This document shows positions 27,136 through 35,565 of a stretch of DNA of 50,087 nt, piece after piece. A model generated the notes under the pieces. That model was not told the origin of the DNA and did no database searches. It worked only from the letters and a program-made list of their open reading frames with translations. The DNA is from Porticoccus sp033791605. GTDB lineage: Bacteria > Pseudomonadota > Gammaproteobacteria > Pseudomonadales > Porticoccaceae. The position numbers and the translations under genes were made by a program. Each line of letters begins with the position of its first letter. The first letter of the stretch is position 1. The stretch is from assembly GCA_033791605.1 (NCBI GenBank), contig JASJGJ010000174.1, forward strand, positions 1 through 50,087, given 5' to 3'.

Positions 27136-27294
27136 TATTCAGTCACGACAAATGGGTCGATGCGGTAACAAGCCAGAAATGGCCGCATTAGCCTTTAATT
27201 AATAGCCCGCATAACTGGTAATGCGGTTAAAGAATTTATGGTTCATGCCTCAATGGCAATACCCCATAATTCTTATTTTCATAGGTATCCCTCC
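27136..27294 (+). promoter_or_regulatory. rpsA leader with two mutually exclusive hairpins (candidate S1 autoregulatory leader)
   Basis: The gap between cmk and rpsA contains CCGCATTA at 27183-27190 and CCGCAT at 27207-27212. Both can pair with TAATGCGG at 27219-27226, so two alternative stems compete for the same 3' arm. Ribosomal protein S1 represses its own mRNA through a structured leader in E. coli, and this may be an analogous element. An in-frame extension from 27238 was rejected as the rpsA start because homologues begin MSESFAELFE. Confidence 0.4.
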
Positions 27295-28977
27295 ATGAGC
27301 GAAAGCTTTGCAGAATTATTCGAAGAAAGTTTAAAAACCGTTGAACTAAAAACTGGCTCAATTGTTACCGGCGTTGTCATTGATATTGATAAAGACTGGG
27401 TGACTGTTCACGCCGGATTGAAATCCGAAGGTGTGATCGCCAAAGATGAGTTTTTTGATGACAATGGTGAGTTAAGCCTCGAAATCGGAGACGAAGTACA
27501 AGTCTCCTTAGAAGCCGTTGAAGATGGTTTTGGTGCTACTCGGTTGTCCAGAGAAAAAGCCCGTCGTGCAGAATCCTGGATTGAGCTTGAAGCTGCCCAT
27601 ACAGCAGATGAAGTGGTGACCGGTATTATCAGCGGTAAGGTCAAAGGCGGCTTTACAGTTGATGTAAATGGCCTGCGTGCCTTCTTGCCTGGTTCTCTGG
27701 TAGATGTTCGTCCAATTCGTGACACCGCTCACTTGGAGAACAAACCTCTCGAATTTAAAGTGATCAAGCTTGACCAAAAACGTAACAACGTTGTGGTGTC
27801 ACGCCGTGCAGTTATGGAACAGGTCAATACAGAAGAGCGTGATGAGCTGTTGGCCAAACTAGAAGAGGGTATCACTCTTAAAGGTATTGTTAAGAATCTT
27901 ACAGATTATGGCGCTTTTGTTGATATGGGCGGAATTGATGGCTTGTTGCACATCACTGACATGTCATGGAAGCGTATCAAACATCCGAGTGAAATCGTGA
28001 ATGTTGGCGATGAAATTGATGTAAAAGTATTGAAATTTGATCGTGAGCGTAGCCGCGTATCACTTGGCATGAAGCAAATGGGTGAAGATCCTTGGGCAGA
28101 TATCTCAGGTCGCTACCCAGAAGGTGCTCGTGTTAAGGCTACTGTTACCAATCTTACTGACTACGGCTGTTTCGCTGAATTGGAAGATGGTGTAGAGGGG
28201 CTGGTTCACGTTTCTGAAATGGATTGGACCAATAAAAATATTCACCCATCCAAAGTAGTTCAGTTGGGTGATGAAGTAGAAGTAATGATTCTGGATATCG
28301 ATGAAGAACGCCGTCGTATTTCCTTAGGTATCAAGCAGTGCTTCATGAATCCTTGGGATGAGTTCGGTACTACTCATGCTAAAGGTGAAAAAATCACTGG
28401 TAACATTAAGTCTATTACTGATTTCGGTATCTTTATTGGTCTTAATGGAGGCATTGATGGTTTGGTTCATCTCTCCGATATTTCTTGGGATGAAGTGGGC
28501 GAAGAAGCTGTTCGTAACTACAAGAAAGGTGATGAAGTCGAAACTGTCATCTTGTCTATAGACCCTGATAGAGAGCGTATTTCTCTGGGTATGAAACAGC
28601 TGTCTGATGATCCTTTCTCTAACTACACTACTGAAAATGATAAAGGCAAAATTGTTACTGGTACCATTAAAGAAGTGGACGCCAAAGGTGCAGTTGTTAT
28701 TTTAAGTGAAGGCGTAGAAGCGTATCTAAAAGCTTCTGAACTTTCACGTGAAAAAGTAGAAGATGCGAGCAAGATCCTTAATGAAGGCGAAGCAGTAGAG
28801 GCGAGAATTGTTAATGTGGATCGTAAGAACCGCACGATCAACCTCTCGGTCAAAGCTAAGGATGTTGCAGAAGAGAAAGCAGCGATTAAAGAGCACAAAA
28901 AGTCTGAAACGGATAATATTTCCCCAACGACTATTGGTGACTTGATCAAAGCTCAGATGGACACAAAAGAGAAGTAA
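27295..28977 (+). CDS. rpsA: 30S ribosomal protein S1
   Basis: The 560-residue protein contains six S1 OB-fold repeats, the last four clearly recognisable by LTDYGAFVDMGGIDGLLHITDMSW-like units near 220, 305, 390 and 475. The start MSESFAELFEESLKTVE matches S1 in other Gammaproteobacteria. The protein unwinds and delivers mRNA to the 30S subunit. A terminator-like stem follows the stop codon. Confidence 0.98.
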   Translation: MSESFAELFEESLKTVELKTGSIVTGVVIDIDKDWVTVHAGLKSEGVIAKDEFFDDNGELSLEIGDEVQVSLEAVEDGFGATRLSREKARRAESWIELEAAHTADEVVTGIISGKVKGGFTVDVNGLRAFLPGSLVDVRPIRDTAHLENKPLEFKVIKLDQKRNNVVVSRRAVMEQVNTEERDELLAKLEEGITLKGIVKNLTDYGAFVDMGGIDGLLHITDMSWKRIKHPSEIVNVGDEIDVKVLKFDRERSRVSLGMKQMGEDPWADISGRYPEGARVKATVTNLTDYGCFAELEDGVEGLVHVSEMDWTNKNIHPSKVVQLGDEVEVMILDIDEERRRISLGIKQCFMNPWDEFGTTHAKGEKITGNIKSITDFGIFIGLNGGIDGLVHLSDISWDEVGEEAVRNYKKGDEVETVILSIDPDRERISLGMKQLSDDPFSNYTTENDKGKIVTGTIKEVDAKGAVVILSEGVEAYLKASELSREKVEDASKILNEGEAVEARIVNVDRKNRTINLSVKAKDVAEEKAAIKEHKKSETDNISPTTIGDLIKAQMDTKEK

Positions 28978-28987
28978 TGGTTAGATT

Positions 28988-29016
28988 GGGGGTAGTGGCG
29001 ACATTGCCCCCTTTTT
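28988..29016 (+). terminator. Rho-independent terminator after rpsA
   Basis: GGGGG at 28988-28992 pairs with CCCCC at 29007-29011, with additional weaker pairs inside, and is followed directly by five T (29012-29016). It separates rpsA from ihfB, which starts 20 bases later, so some read-through is likely. Confidence 0.75.
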
Positions 29017-29035
29017 CATCGATAGTAATATTGTT

Positions 29036-29329
29036 ATGACAAAATCAGAATTGATCGACCATATTGTGACACAGCAGGATCAACTTCCCCCAAAGGACGT
29101 TGAGCTGGCGGTGAAAATGATTCTAGAGCGAATGACCCACTCTCTGGTAAACAACGACCGGATTGAAATCAGAGGCTTTGGAAGTTTCTGTCTTCATTAC
29201 CGCGCACCGCGCGTTGGTCGTAACCCGAAGACTGGGGATTCCGTAGAGTTGTCTGGGAAGTCAGTTCCTTATTTCAAGCCGGGTAAAGAGTTGCGTGAGC
29301 GAGTGAATGATAGCTTGACGAAAAAATAA
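29036..29329 (+). CDS. ihfB: Integration host factor subunit beta
   Basis: The 97-residue DNA-binding protein has the HU/IHF fold (MTKSELIDHIVTQQ, IEIRGFGSFCLHYR) and the beta-arm PRVGRNPKTGDSVELSGK with the intercalating proline. It forms the DNA-bending heterodimer with IhfA, whose gene is not in the window. The position after rpsA is the conserved one. Confidence 0.96.
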   Translation: MTKSELIDHIVTQQDQLPPKDVELAVKMILERMTHSLVNNDRIEIRGFGSFCLHYRAPRVGRNPKTGDSVELSGKSVPYFKPGKELRERVNDSLTKK

Positions 29330-29392
29330 GTTCTTCGTTTGGCATTTTCTCTCGATTTTCGAGGCTTATGACAACAACTTTGGTTACAATCA

Positions 29393-29422
29393 ACGGTAAG
29401 TCATATGACTTACCGTTTTTTT
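29393..29422 (+). terminator. Perfectly palindromic terminator between ihfB and lapA
   Basis: A 24-base perfect palindrome at 29393-29416 (half ACGGTAAGTCAT) is followed by a T-run through 29422. This is a strong intrinsic terminator for ihfB. Because of its symmetry it could also act on minus-strand transcripts. It overlaps the upstream in-frame ATG at 29405, which argues that lapA starts further downstream. Confidence 0.85.
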
Positions 29423-29434
29423 ATGGGGACTTCT

Positions 29435-29734
29435 ATGGCATTGTTAAAAAAACTCTGGTGGTTGCTCATCGCGATTACCGCAATTTGGTTGGGTCTTTGG
29501 GTCGTCATTGACAACCCTGATCCTGTTACTTTCAAAATTTTTGGATTTGACACAAAGCCTTTTCCCAGTGGACTCTGGTTATTAGCTACATTTGCTATCG
29601 GGTGTGTGGTGGCGTTATTAGCGAGCTCTCCAGCGCTAATAAGACTGAACCATCGAGTTAGGCGTTTAAATAAACAGCTGGTCAAGTTGAAAACTTCAAC
29701 AGCCAAGAGTGCTGATGCAGTAAAGCTGGATTAA
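29435..29734 (+). CDS. lapA: LPS assembly protein A (LapA, DUF1049)
   Basis: The 99-residue inner-membrane protein starts MALLKKLWWLLIAITAIW, with two membrane segments (about 5-24 and 42-65) and a basic tail, as in LapA/YciS. The start at 29435 is preferred because GGGGAC lies 5 bases upstream and the longer alternative begins inside a terminator. LapA works with LapB in controlling LPS synthesis through LpxC turnover. Confidence 0.88.
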   Translation: MALLKKLWWLLIAITAIWLGLWVVIDNPDPVTFKIFGFDTKPFPSGLWLLATFAIGCVVALLASSPALIRLNHRVRRLNKQLVKLKTSTAKSADAVKLD

Positions 29735-29747
29735 CCTAGTTTCGATT

Positions 29748-30935
29748 ATGCCCGAAAACCTCGCTTTTTGTTTGCTACTTCTGTTGGTTGTGCTGGCCTG
29801 GGTTATTGGGCGTGCTCATGGTCTTCGACAAGCACAAAAAAAATCGAATGGTGACCTGTCGAAGCATTATTTTCAGGGTGTTAATCATCTCCTTAATGAG
29901 CAGCCAGATCAGGCTATCGACATTTTTATACGCTCCGTTGAGGTGACGCCTCAGACCCTTGAAACACATTTGGCACTTGGTAACTCCATGCGGCAAAAGG
30001 GTGAGGTTGATCGGGCCATCCGAGTACACCAAAATCTGCTTTCTCGTCCTGGTCTCAATCAACACCATATTCGGCAAGCTCACCTTGAATTGGCGAGGGA
30101 TTTTCTTAATGCTGGTTTATTAGACAGGGCCGAACGCTTGTTTTTGGAGTTGGTGGACGATGCTTCTGGCGCTTTTCGACAGCAGTCTTTGCGCCATTTG
30201 GTTCAAATTTATCGTGATGAGCAAGAGTGGGATAAAGCAATACGTGCAGCGAGTATGATGGAGAGGAAGCTGTTCAGAGGTGGTGAAAATCTCGCTGTGG
30301 AGCAAGCACATTTTTGTTGTGAACTTGCAGAGCAGGCTTTAAACAGGGGTAATCATCTTGATGTCCGCCGACATCTGAAGTCAGCTTTGAAATTTAATAA
30401 AAACTCTGCCAGAGCAAATGCCTTATGGGGAGACCAAGAGGTTGCTGCTCTTAATTTTTATAAGGCACTTAAACGTTATCGGTGCATCCCTCAGCAGCAA
30501 TCAGATTACCTGCCAGAAGTCATAGAGCGGGTTCGGCTTTGTTATGAGAGTTTGGGTGATAATGAGGGTTTATTTAAGCAATTTAAAAGTTGGCTTAAAG
30601 AGTATCCGGGTAGCAGTATTTTAAAAGCGTTTGTCGAAGTTCTCCGTAAAAAAGAGGGGGACGATCAGGCAGCTCATTTTTTGGCTGAATATCTTAAAAA
30701 ATTTCCTTCATTAAAAGGGGTGAATGTCCTCCTTGATATTCATATGAGAAGTATAGAGGGCGTAACGAAAGATGACTTGTCACTGCTTAAAGGTATTTTA
30801 AATACCATATCCATAAGCCAGCCTAATTATCGTTGTAAGAAGTGTGGTTTTAAAGGAACACAATTACATTGGTTATGTCCCCAGTGTCGATGCTGGGAAA
30901 CAGTTAAACCGATCCGTAATGTTATTGGGGAATGA
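29748..30935 (+). CDS. lapB: LPS assembly protein B (LapB/YciM)
   Basis: The 395-residue protein has an N-terminal membrane anchor (residues 3-18, LAFCLLLLLVVLAWVIG), a series of TPR repeats (AIDIFIRSVEVTPQTLETHLALG and following) and a C-terminal rubredoxin-type zinc knuckle with CKKCGF and CPQC. It is the adaptor that promotes FtsH degradation of LpxC, balancing LPS with phospholipid. It follows lapA by 13 bases. Confidence 0.95.
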   Translation: MPENLAFCLLLLLVVLAWVIGRAHGLRQAQKKSNGDLSKHYFQGVNHLLNEQPDQAIDIFIRSVEVTPQTLETHLALGNSMRQKGEVDRAIRVHQNLLSRPGLNQHHIRQAHLELARDFLNAGLLDRAERLFLELVDDASGAFRQQSLRHLVQIYRDEQEWDKAIRAASMMERKLFRGGENLAVEQAHFCCELAEQALNRGNHLDVRRHLKSALKFNKNSARANALWGDQEVAALNFYKALKRYRCIPQQQSDYLPEVIERVRLCYESLGDNEGLFKQFKSWLKEYPGSSILKAFVEVLRKKEGDDQAAHFLAEYLKKFPSLKGVNVLLDIHMRSIEGVTKDDLSLLKGILNTISISQPNYRCKKCGFKGTQLHWLCPQCRCWETVKPIRNVIGE

Positions 30936-30977
30936 GCAGTACTCGCTCTTCTGCTTCACGATTAAAGAGATCCTGTA

Positions 30978-31697
30978 ATGAAAACAAGTAATACCAAAAC
31001 TAATAATTCCAAAATTATTGTCGCACTAGATTACAACAATACAAAGATAGCTAATCAATTTGTCGATTCGATTTCGTCGGAACTTTGTAAGCTTAAAGTA
31101 GGCAAAGAGTTATTCACTTTGGCGGGCCCCGATTTTGTTTCAGGGCTTGTAAATAAAGGCTTCGATGTTTTTCTTGATTTAAAGTTTCATGATATTCCCA
31201 ATACGGTTTCTAACGCTGTAAAAGTCGCCGCTGATCTAGGCGTTTGGATGACTGATTTACATGCTTCTGGCGGACGGAGGATGATGGAAAGTGCAAAAGA
31301 AGCGCTGGAGAAGCGTGGCAGCGATATGTTGTTGATTGCGGTGACCGTTTTGACCAGTTTTGATCAGAGCGATATGGATGAACTTGGTTTTAACTGTAGC
31401 CCAGAGGATCAAGTTCGCCGGCTGGCTTCTCTGGCAAAAAATTCGGGTATGGATGGGGTGGTTTCCTCCGCGATGGAGGCCCAGGGCTTGCGTCAAGCAC
31501 TGGGTGATGAGTTTACTTTGGTGACGCCAGGTATCCGTCCAGCTTCTGCGACTGGCGATGATCAGCGCCGCGTTGTTACGCCTGCCCAAGCCATGGCCAA
31601 CGGTAGCAGTTACCTAGTGATAGGCCGGCCTATTACTCAATCTGAAAATCCTGTGGAGACACTACTTGCGATTAATCAGGAAATCTCGCACTATTAA
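30978..31697 (+). CDS. pyrF: Orotidine 5'-phosphate decarboxylase
   Basis: The 239-residue TIM barrel has the catalytic DxKxxD of OMP decarboxylase (D67, K69, D72 in LDLKFHDIPNT), IVALDYNN at the N-terminus and TPGIRPASATGDDQRRV near the phosphate loop. It catalyses the last step of UMP synthesis. Its location after lapB is conserved. Confidence 0.97.
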   Translation: MKTSNTKTNNSKIIVALDYNNTKIANQFVDSISSELCKLKVGKELFTLAGPDFVSGLVNKGFDVFLDLKFHDIPNTVSNAVKVAADLGVWMTDLHASGGRRMMESAKEALEKRGSDMLLIAVTVLTSFDQSDMDELGFNCSPEDQVRRLASLAKNSGMDGVVSSAMEAQGLRQALGDEFTLVTPGIRPASATGDDQRRVVTPAQAMANGSSYLVIGRPITQSENPVETLLAINQEISHY

Positions 31698-31763
31698 TTT
31701 CAGCGGTACATGGAGTGCCGTTTAATAAAGAAATGGAGTGCCTTTGAGCACAAGGAGTTCAAT

Positions 31764-32081
31764 ATGTTACAGATAAAATCTTTCATCAAAATTTTGTTAC
31801 TCTCTCTCGTCGCAGTATTACCAGTGTGGCAAGTGTCAGCGATTGCTGCTGAGAGCAAGCAACCATCAACAACACAGCAAATTTCATCGGTCAATATCAA
31901 TACCGCTAATGCAGAACAGTTAGCCGGTGGTTTGAAGGGTGTCGGTATGACTCGCGCTCAGAGTATCGTTGAATATCGAGCAACCAATGGGGCCTTCACA
32001 TCGCCAGAGCAATTGCTGTCTGTGAAGGGTGTTGGAGAAAAAGTATTGGAGAAAAATCGGGATCGGATAGTGTTAAAGTAG
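31764..32081 (+). CDS. ComEA-like helix-hairpin-helix protein
   Basis: The 105-residue exported protein has a signal peptide ending around VSAIAAE and a ComEA-type double helix-hairpin-helix domain (VNINTANAEQLAGGLKGVGMTRAQSIVEY; LLSVKGVGEKVLEKNRDRI). ATG 31764 is chosen because AAGGAG lies about 8 bases upstream; an in-frame start at 31710 lacks this. Such proteins bind DNA in the periplasm and can help natural transformation, though single-domain homologues are often not tested. Confidence 0.87.
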   Translation: MLQIKSFIKILLLSLVAVLPVWQVSAIAAESKQPSTTQQISSVNINTANAEQLAGGLKGVGMTRAQSIVEYRATNGAFTSPEQLLSVKGVGEKVLEKNRDRIVLK

Positions 32082-32097
32082 TATCCGCTTCTTTATT

Positions 32098-32128
32098 TAT
32101 AAGGTCAGCCAGTGCGGCTGACCTTATA
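32098..32128. terminator. Terminator hairpin after the comEA-like gene
   Basis: A long perfect stem, AAGGTCAGCC with GGCTGACCTT and flanking A/T pairs, encloses the loop AGTGC at 32111-32115. There is only a short T stretch after it, so it may be a weak intrinsic or bidirectional terminator. Confidence 0.7.
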
Positions 32129-32757
32129 TTCTGTCCCTCGTTATCCCTTCAATAGAACTTCAGTATTTCTAATGTTAATCCTTTGAATAACGTAGCTGTT
32201 AATGATTGAGTGCGGTTGATGCTTTTATACTCACTCAATATAGGTGGCTGAAGCTTTTTATTTGGGAGCTTTCAGACCTTTTGAGCAAACTTTGATATTG
32301 AGGTTTTAGTCGTTAATTGAAAGAATAAAGGCTGTAAGTCTATTGCAGGTTGTAACGTTGAATTTCTTCAGAAAACAGATTAGATTGATTGAAACAGTTA
32401 AGGTTTTAATATAATAAGTCTGGTTCACCTCTTTAAAAAAGAATAAGAGCCGTGTTTTGTCATAGGTGTCATTACCCAAGATAACTTAAGCTCGACATCT
32501 CTGAATCTCTAACAGAAATTGCGCTATTGGTTCAGTCTGAAACCAAACGGGTGCGTATATTTACAAGATGTCATGATGAGTGAAAGTGATGTTCTATGTC
32601 AGACATATTTGTGTCATTGGCCAAAAAGGATCACAAGCCTTGTCTGAGTACACAGAAGATTCTGATCTAAAATAGGCTGTAGAACGTAAGGAAGTTAATT
32701 GATAAAGGCTCTTTCAGGTGTGAAGTGCATGTTGTTGTTCCGTGGGGGCAAGCTAAC
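32129..32757. other. Gene-poor 629-base region upstream of the ECF sigma gene
   Basis: No credible protein frame or tRNA is seen. Two structured spots are visible: an ATTGAGTG/CACTCAAT inverted repeat (32205-32212 and 32232-32239) and a TTGGTTCAG/CTGAAACCAA hairpin (32527-32546). The right end holds the ECF promoter at 32663-32690. The length and hairpins leave room for a small RNA, but nothing identifies one. Confidence 0.5.
32663..32690 (+). promoter_or_regulatory. ECF11-type promoter of the sigma/anti-sigma operon
   Basis: TGATC (32663-32667), a 17-base spacer and CGTAAG (32685-32690) match the TGATC/CGTA pattern used by RpoE-ChrR type ECF sigma factors. The same spacing recurs in two other places within 3 kb. 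It would make the sigma gene autoregulated, with a leader of about 60 bases. Confidence 0.7.
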
Positions 32758-33312
32758 ATGACGTCGACCAATACACAGGTTTGGTCTGACCTCCTGGTAG
32801 AGATGGCGGTGACTCAGGATAAATCCCTGTATATAAAGCTATACAGACATTTTGCCCCGAAGATAAAAGCGTACATTATCCGGCTTGGTGTTGCAGACGC
32901 GGCTGCTGAGGAATTGGTGCAGGAAGCCATGTTAAATATGTGGCGAAAAGCACATTTGTTCAACCCGGAAAAATCTGCTGCAAGCACATGGCTTTTTACA
33001 CTGGCCCGAAATCAGAGTATTGACTGGATGCGCAAACAAAAATATCCAGAATATTCTTTGGATAGTCTGCCAGAATATTCAGAATGTGTACCAGAATCAG
33101 ATCTTGGAGAGAAAGCAGTGCTATGCGAACGCATGGCTCAAGCGATTAGCCAACTTCCCGAGAGTCAGTCACAAGTTATATATATGTCATTTTTTGAGGG
33201 TCGATCTCATTCAGAAATTGCCGATAGATTAACTATTCCCTTGGGTAGTGTGAAATCTAGAATTCGGCTTGCGGTGGAAAAACTCAAATTGACATTGAGA
33301 GGTGAAGGATGA
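32758..33312 (+). CDS. rpoE: ECF sigma factor, RpoE/ECF11 type paired with ChrR
   Basis: The 184-residue sigma-70 family protein has region 2 (LYRHFAPKIKAYIIRLG, AEELVQEAMLNMWRKAHLFNP, ASTWLFTLARNQSIDWMRK) and region 4 (AISQLPESQSQVIYMSFFEG, GSVKSRIRLAVEKLK). It overlaps chrR by 4 bases, the hallmark of the ECF11 group that answers singlet oxygen in Rhodobacter. ATG 32758 is preferred over the in-frame GTG at 32725 because GGGGGC lies upstream at a usable distance. The likely regulon includes itself, the nearby flavoprotein and the nearby lipoprotein. Confidence 0.88.
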   Translation: MTSTNTQVWSDLLVEMAVTQDKSLYIKLYRHFAPKIKAYIIRLGVADAAAEELVQEAMLNMWRKAHLFNPEKSAASTWLFTLARNQSIDWMRKQKYPEYSLDSLPEYSECVPESDLGEKAVLCERMAQAISQLPESQSQVIYMSFFEGRSHSEIADRLTIPLGSVKSRIRLAVEKLKLTLRGEG

Positions 33313-33962
33313 AGATTAATCATCATCTGGATGAAGCCACAATATTCAGTTATGTAGCGGGTTCCCTTTCACAAGGTATGGCTTTAGTTGTGGCGAGCCA
33401 TATCTCTCTTTGCCAAAGCTGCCAAGACAGAGTTTTTGATCTGGAAGCCATAGGTGGCGCATTGGTGGAGCAAATGGTGGGCGCAGAAATGAGTGATGTG
33501 TCTCTTGAGCAAGCGTTGGCTCGTTTGGATGATAATACTGAATCTTTGTCATCCATATCTCAAGGTATTGAAGCCTGTCAGGAGAGTGATATTCCAAAGC
33601 CGTTAAGAGACTACATTGGTTCGCTGGACAATCTTCAGTGGAAGCGTATTGGTCTGGGACTTTATTACTTTGATGTGATTAAAAATGCAAAAGGCATGTG
33701 TCGGCTTTTCAAATTGGAGCCAGGTAAGGTTATTCTGCCCCACGGGCACCGAGGGAGTGAGCTGACACTGACACTCCGTGGCTCCTACTCTGATGTGGTG
33801 GGCTGCTTTACCAGAGGAGATATTGCCGATATTGATGACCAAGTAGAGCATGAGCCTGTAGTGGGTGGCAATGAGGATTGCATATGCCTGGTTGCTCTGG
33901 ATGCCCCTCTGAGGTACACCACTTTATTGGGAAAACTTATGCAGACTGTCACCGGATTTTAA
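33309..33962 (+). CDS. chrR: ChrR family zinc-binding anti-sigma factor
   Basis: The 217-residue protein has an N-terminal ASD zinc site made by H6, H31, C35 and C38, the same numbers as in Rhodobacter ChrR. The C-terminal cupin domain keeps the second metal site (H145, H147, E151, H181) with spacing identical to the Rhodobacter ligands. It should bind and silence the upstream sigma factor and release it under singlet oxygen or related stress. All metal ligands are present, so the switch looks functional. A T-rich hairpin terminator follows about 60 bases downstream. Confidence 0.9.
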   Translation: MKINHHLDEATIFSYVAGSLSQGMALVVASHISLCQSCQDRVFDLEAIGGALVEQMVGAEMSDVSLEQALARLDDNTESLSSISQGIEACQESDIPKPLRDYIGSLDNLQWKRIGLGLYYFDVIKNAKGMCRLFKLEPGKVILPHGHRGSELTLTLRGSYSDVVGCFTRGDIADIDDQVEHEPVVGGNEDCICLVALDAPLRYTTLLGKLMQTVTGF

Positions 33963-34025
33963 GCACAGATGATTTGGTGAGGTAAGTAAGAGGATGGCAA
34001 CAAGGAGAGCCCGGAGCAGAAAGAA

Positions 34026-34048
34026 GGTAAATTATTTACCGTTTTTTT
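34026..34048 (+). terminator. Rho-independent terminator after chrR
   Basis: GGTAAA (34026-34031) and TTTACC (34035-34040) form a short stem with loop TTA, followed by G and seven T (34042-34048). The remaining 140 bases up to the flavoprotein stop codon show nothing else. Confidence 0.75.
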
Positions 34049-34187
34049 AGGCCATCTATTTTTGTCGGTATTTTCGAATAACAGGAGAACGAGCTTGTTA
34101 ATTGAGGTTCCAACAGAAATCATTTGACGGCGGGTTGGTACCCACCCTTTTTTAAGCATGGTATGACACCAACAGGTGTGTTCCTCA

Positions 34188-35198
34188 TCAGGAAAAAACC
34201 ACATTCTGTATGGGAGGAAAAGTATTTACTCTCGTGCAATACAGCAATTGGTCAGCCAAAGCATTGGCGCTCAGCCAGGCACCTTCGGCACCTTGATGAT
34301 ATAGCCAATCTGAACAAACGCCGACGTTGCTATCTTGATCCCATAAATACTTTTCGTTGGTTATAGATTGATGATGGGAATGCAGCCATTGACGGACCTT
34401 AATACTACTGATATCCATCGGCCGTTTTGTCAGTGTTTCAAAAGCTTTTGTTAAAGCTCTTCCTACTATGGCTTGGTCACTATCTTTGTATCTTTCACTC
34501 CATTCCGTATTTGCTTCAAGTACCCAGACTTCTTTGCGGCTCCAGGAATTTTTGCCAGGTTTAGAGCTGTCTCTGATGGCCCTATAAAGTGTGGAATTTT
34601 GTCCTGATAGAACATCTGGGATGATACCGCTCTTTTCTTTTAGTGAGATGACAGCAACCCAGGTTGGCGTTGTACTTGTTGATTTTGCTATATGGTGTAG
34701 GTGGGGGAATCCTTTGAGAAGGGATACGGCCTGAGGTGCTGGGGTTGTTACAATAACGGCATCATATAACGATTTTATTTTTTCACGATCTCTACGTAGT
34801 CGAAAGCCAACACTATCGGTGTAGAGGCCAGTGATGTTCGCATCAGTATGAATCATTGCACCTTTAATCAAGTTTTGAATTAAAGCACTTTGTCTGGGTC
34901 CAGAAAGATAAACAGATTTTGGATTTAGTACAGCCCCAGAAAAAGTACTGTGTGCTGCTTTCCAGCGAATGACCTCTGGCCTTCCGGCAAGCCATTGCCT
35001 AAATTGATCCGTTGTTGGCTCAAACCAAGGTGCTCCTAGGTCGGCACTATCTTTTCCTATTCTACAGCTGGAAAGTTTTCCTCCCGTAGCTAGACCTTTT
35101 TCATAGATAGTAACCTGATAGCCTGCTTGCAATAAGCGGTTGCTTACAGTTGCACCAGAAAGTCCGGCACCAATAACAGCAATTTTTTTATGTTTCAT
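34188..35198 (-). CDS. FAD/NAD(P)-binding oxidoreductase, renalase/amine-oxidase-like
   Basis: The 336-residue flavoprotein starts MKHKKIAVIGAGLSGATVSNRLLQAGYQVTIYEKGLATGGKL, with the FAD dinucleotide-binding GxGxxG and the downstream glutamate. It ends with a GDWLYHQGAEGAWLSANALA-like segment, here CSDWLYHQGAEGAWLSANAL, typical of renalase-like proteins. No substrate can be named. ATG 35198 is chosen over GTG 35225 because AGGAATAGAG precedes it. An ECF11-type promoter lies about 120 bases upstream, which suggests induction by the RpoE/ChrR pair; amine-oxidase-like flavoproteins are recurrent members of such regulons. Confidence 0.82.
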   Translation of the reverse strand: MKHKKIAVIGAGLSGATVSNRLLQAGYQVTIYEKGLATGGKLSSCRIGKDSADLGAPWFEPTTDQFRQWLAGRPEVIRWKAAHSTFSGAVLNPKSVYLSGPRQSALIQNLIKGAMIHTDANITGLYTDSVGFRLRRDREKIKSLYDAVIVTTPAPQAVSLLKGFPHLHHIAKSTSTTPTWVAVISLKEKSGIIPDVLSGQNSTLYRAIRDSSKPGKNSWSRKEVWVLEANTEWSERYKDSDQAIVGRALTKAFETLTKRPMDISSIKVRQWLHSHHQSITNEKYLWDQDSNVGVCSDWLYHQGAEGAWLSANALADQLLYCTRVNTFPPIQNVVFS

Positions 35199-35318
35199 TT
35201 TTGAGATCTCTATTCCTTTGATCACTTGAGAGGGCTACTTCTTATTCGTGTTTGCCTGCTCAAATTTTTATCAGTCTCAATGACGAAAATACATCAATGA
35301 GAGACGTTGTTACTGACT

Positions 35319-35346
35319 AATACGTCGAAGGAGCAGATCTGGATCA
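35319..35346 (-). promoter_or_regulatory. ECF11-type promoter for the flavoprotein gene
   Basis: On the minus strand TGATCC (35346 to 35341) is followed, after 17 bases counted from TGATC, by CGTATT (35324 to 35319). Spacing and core bases equal those of the sigma-gene promoter. The leader would be about 110 bases. It falls inside an unassigned 88-codon open frame on the same strand (35310-35576), which if real would weaken the assignment. Confidence 0.6.
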
Positions 35347-35539
35347 TGTTCAAATTCACTCGAGATGAATGCCGAACGATAATATGTGGTTCTTCCCGGC
35401 ACCTTAATTTCTAAGCACTGATATCGGAGCACGTTGGTTGATTGAGTAATAGATAAGAAGTTGTAAAAGCTTTTGATGTATAAAACGTACCGAAGCCTTT
35501 TCCTCATATATAGATGTAATTGATGTCCGTTAGACGGAA

Positions 35540-35565
35540 TGATCCATCTGGTTGAGAGCGCCGTA
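35540..35565 (+). promoter_or_regulatory. ECF11-type promoter for the lipoprotein gene
   Basis: TGATCC begins at 35540. After 17 bases from TGATC comes CGTA (35562-35565), the third copy of this pattern with the same spacing. It points rightward at the lipoprotein gene, giving a leader of about 75 bases that contains a strong AGGAGG ribosome binding site. Confidence 0.65.

Noticed and set aside
27238..27294. 19-residue extension of rpsA
   Set aside because: Family N-terminus is MSESFAELFE; the extension covers the structured leader.
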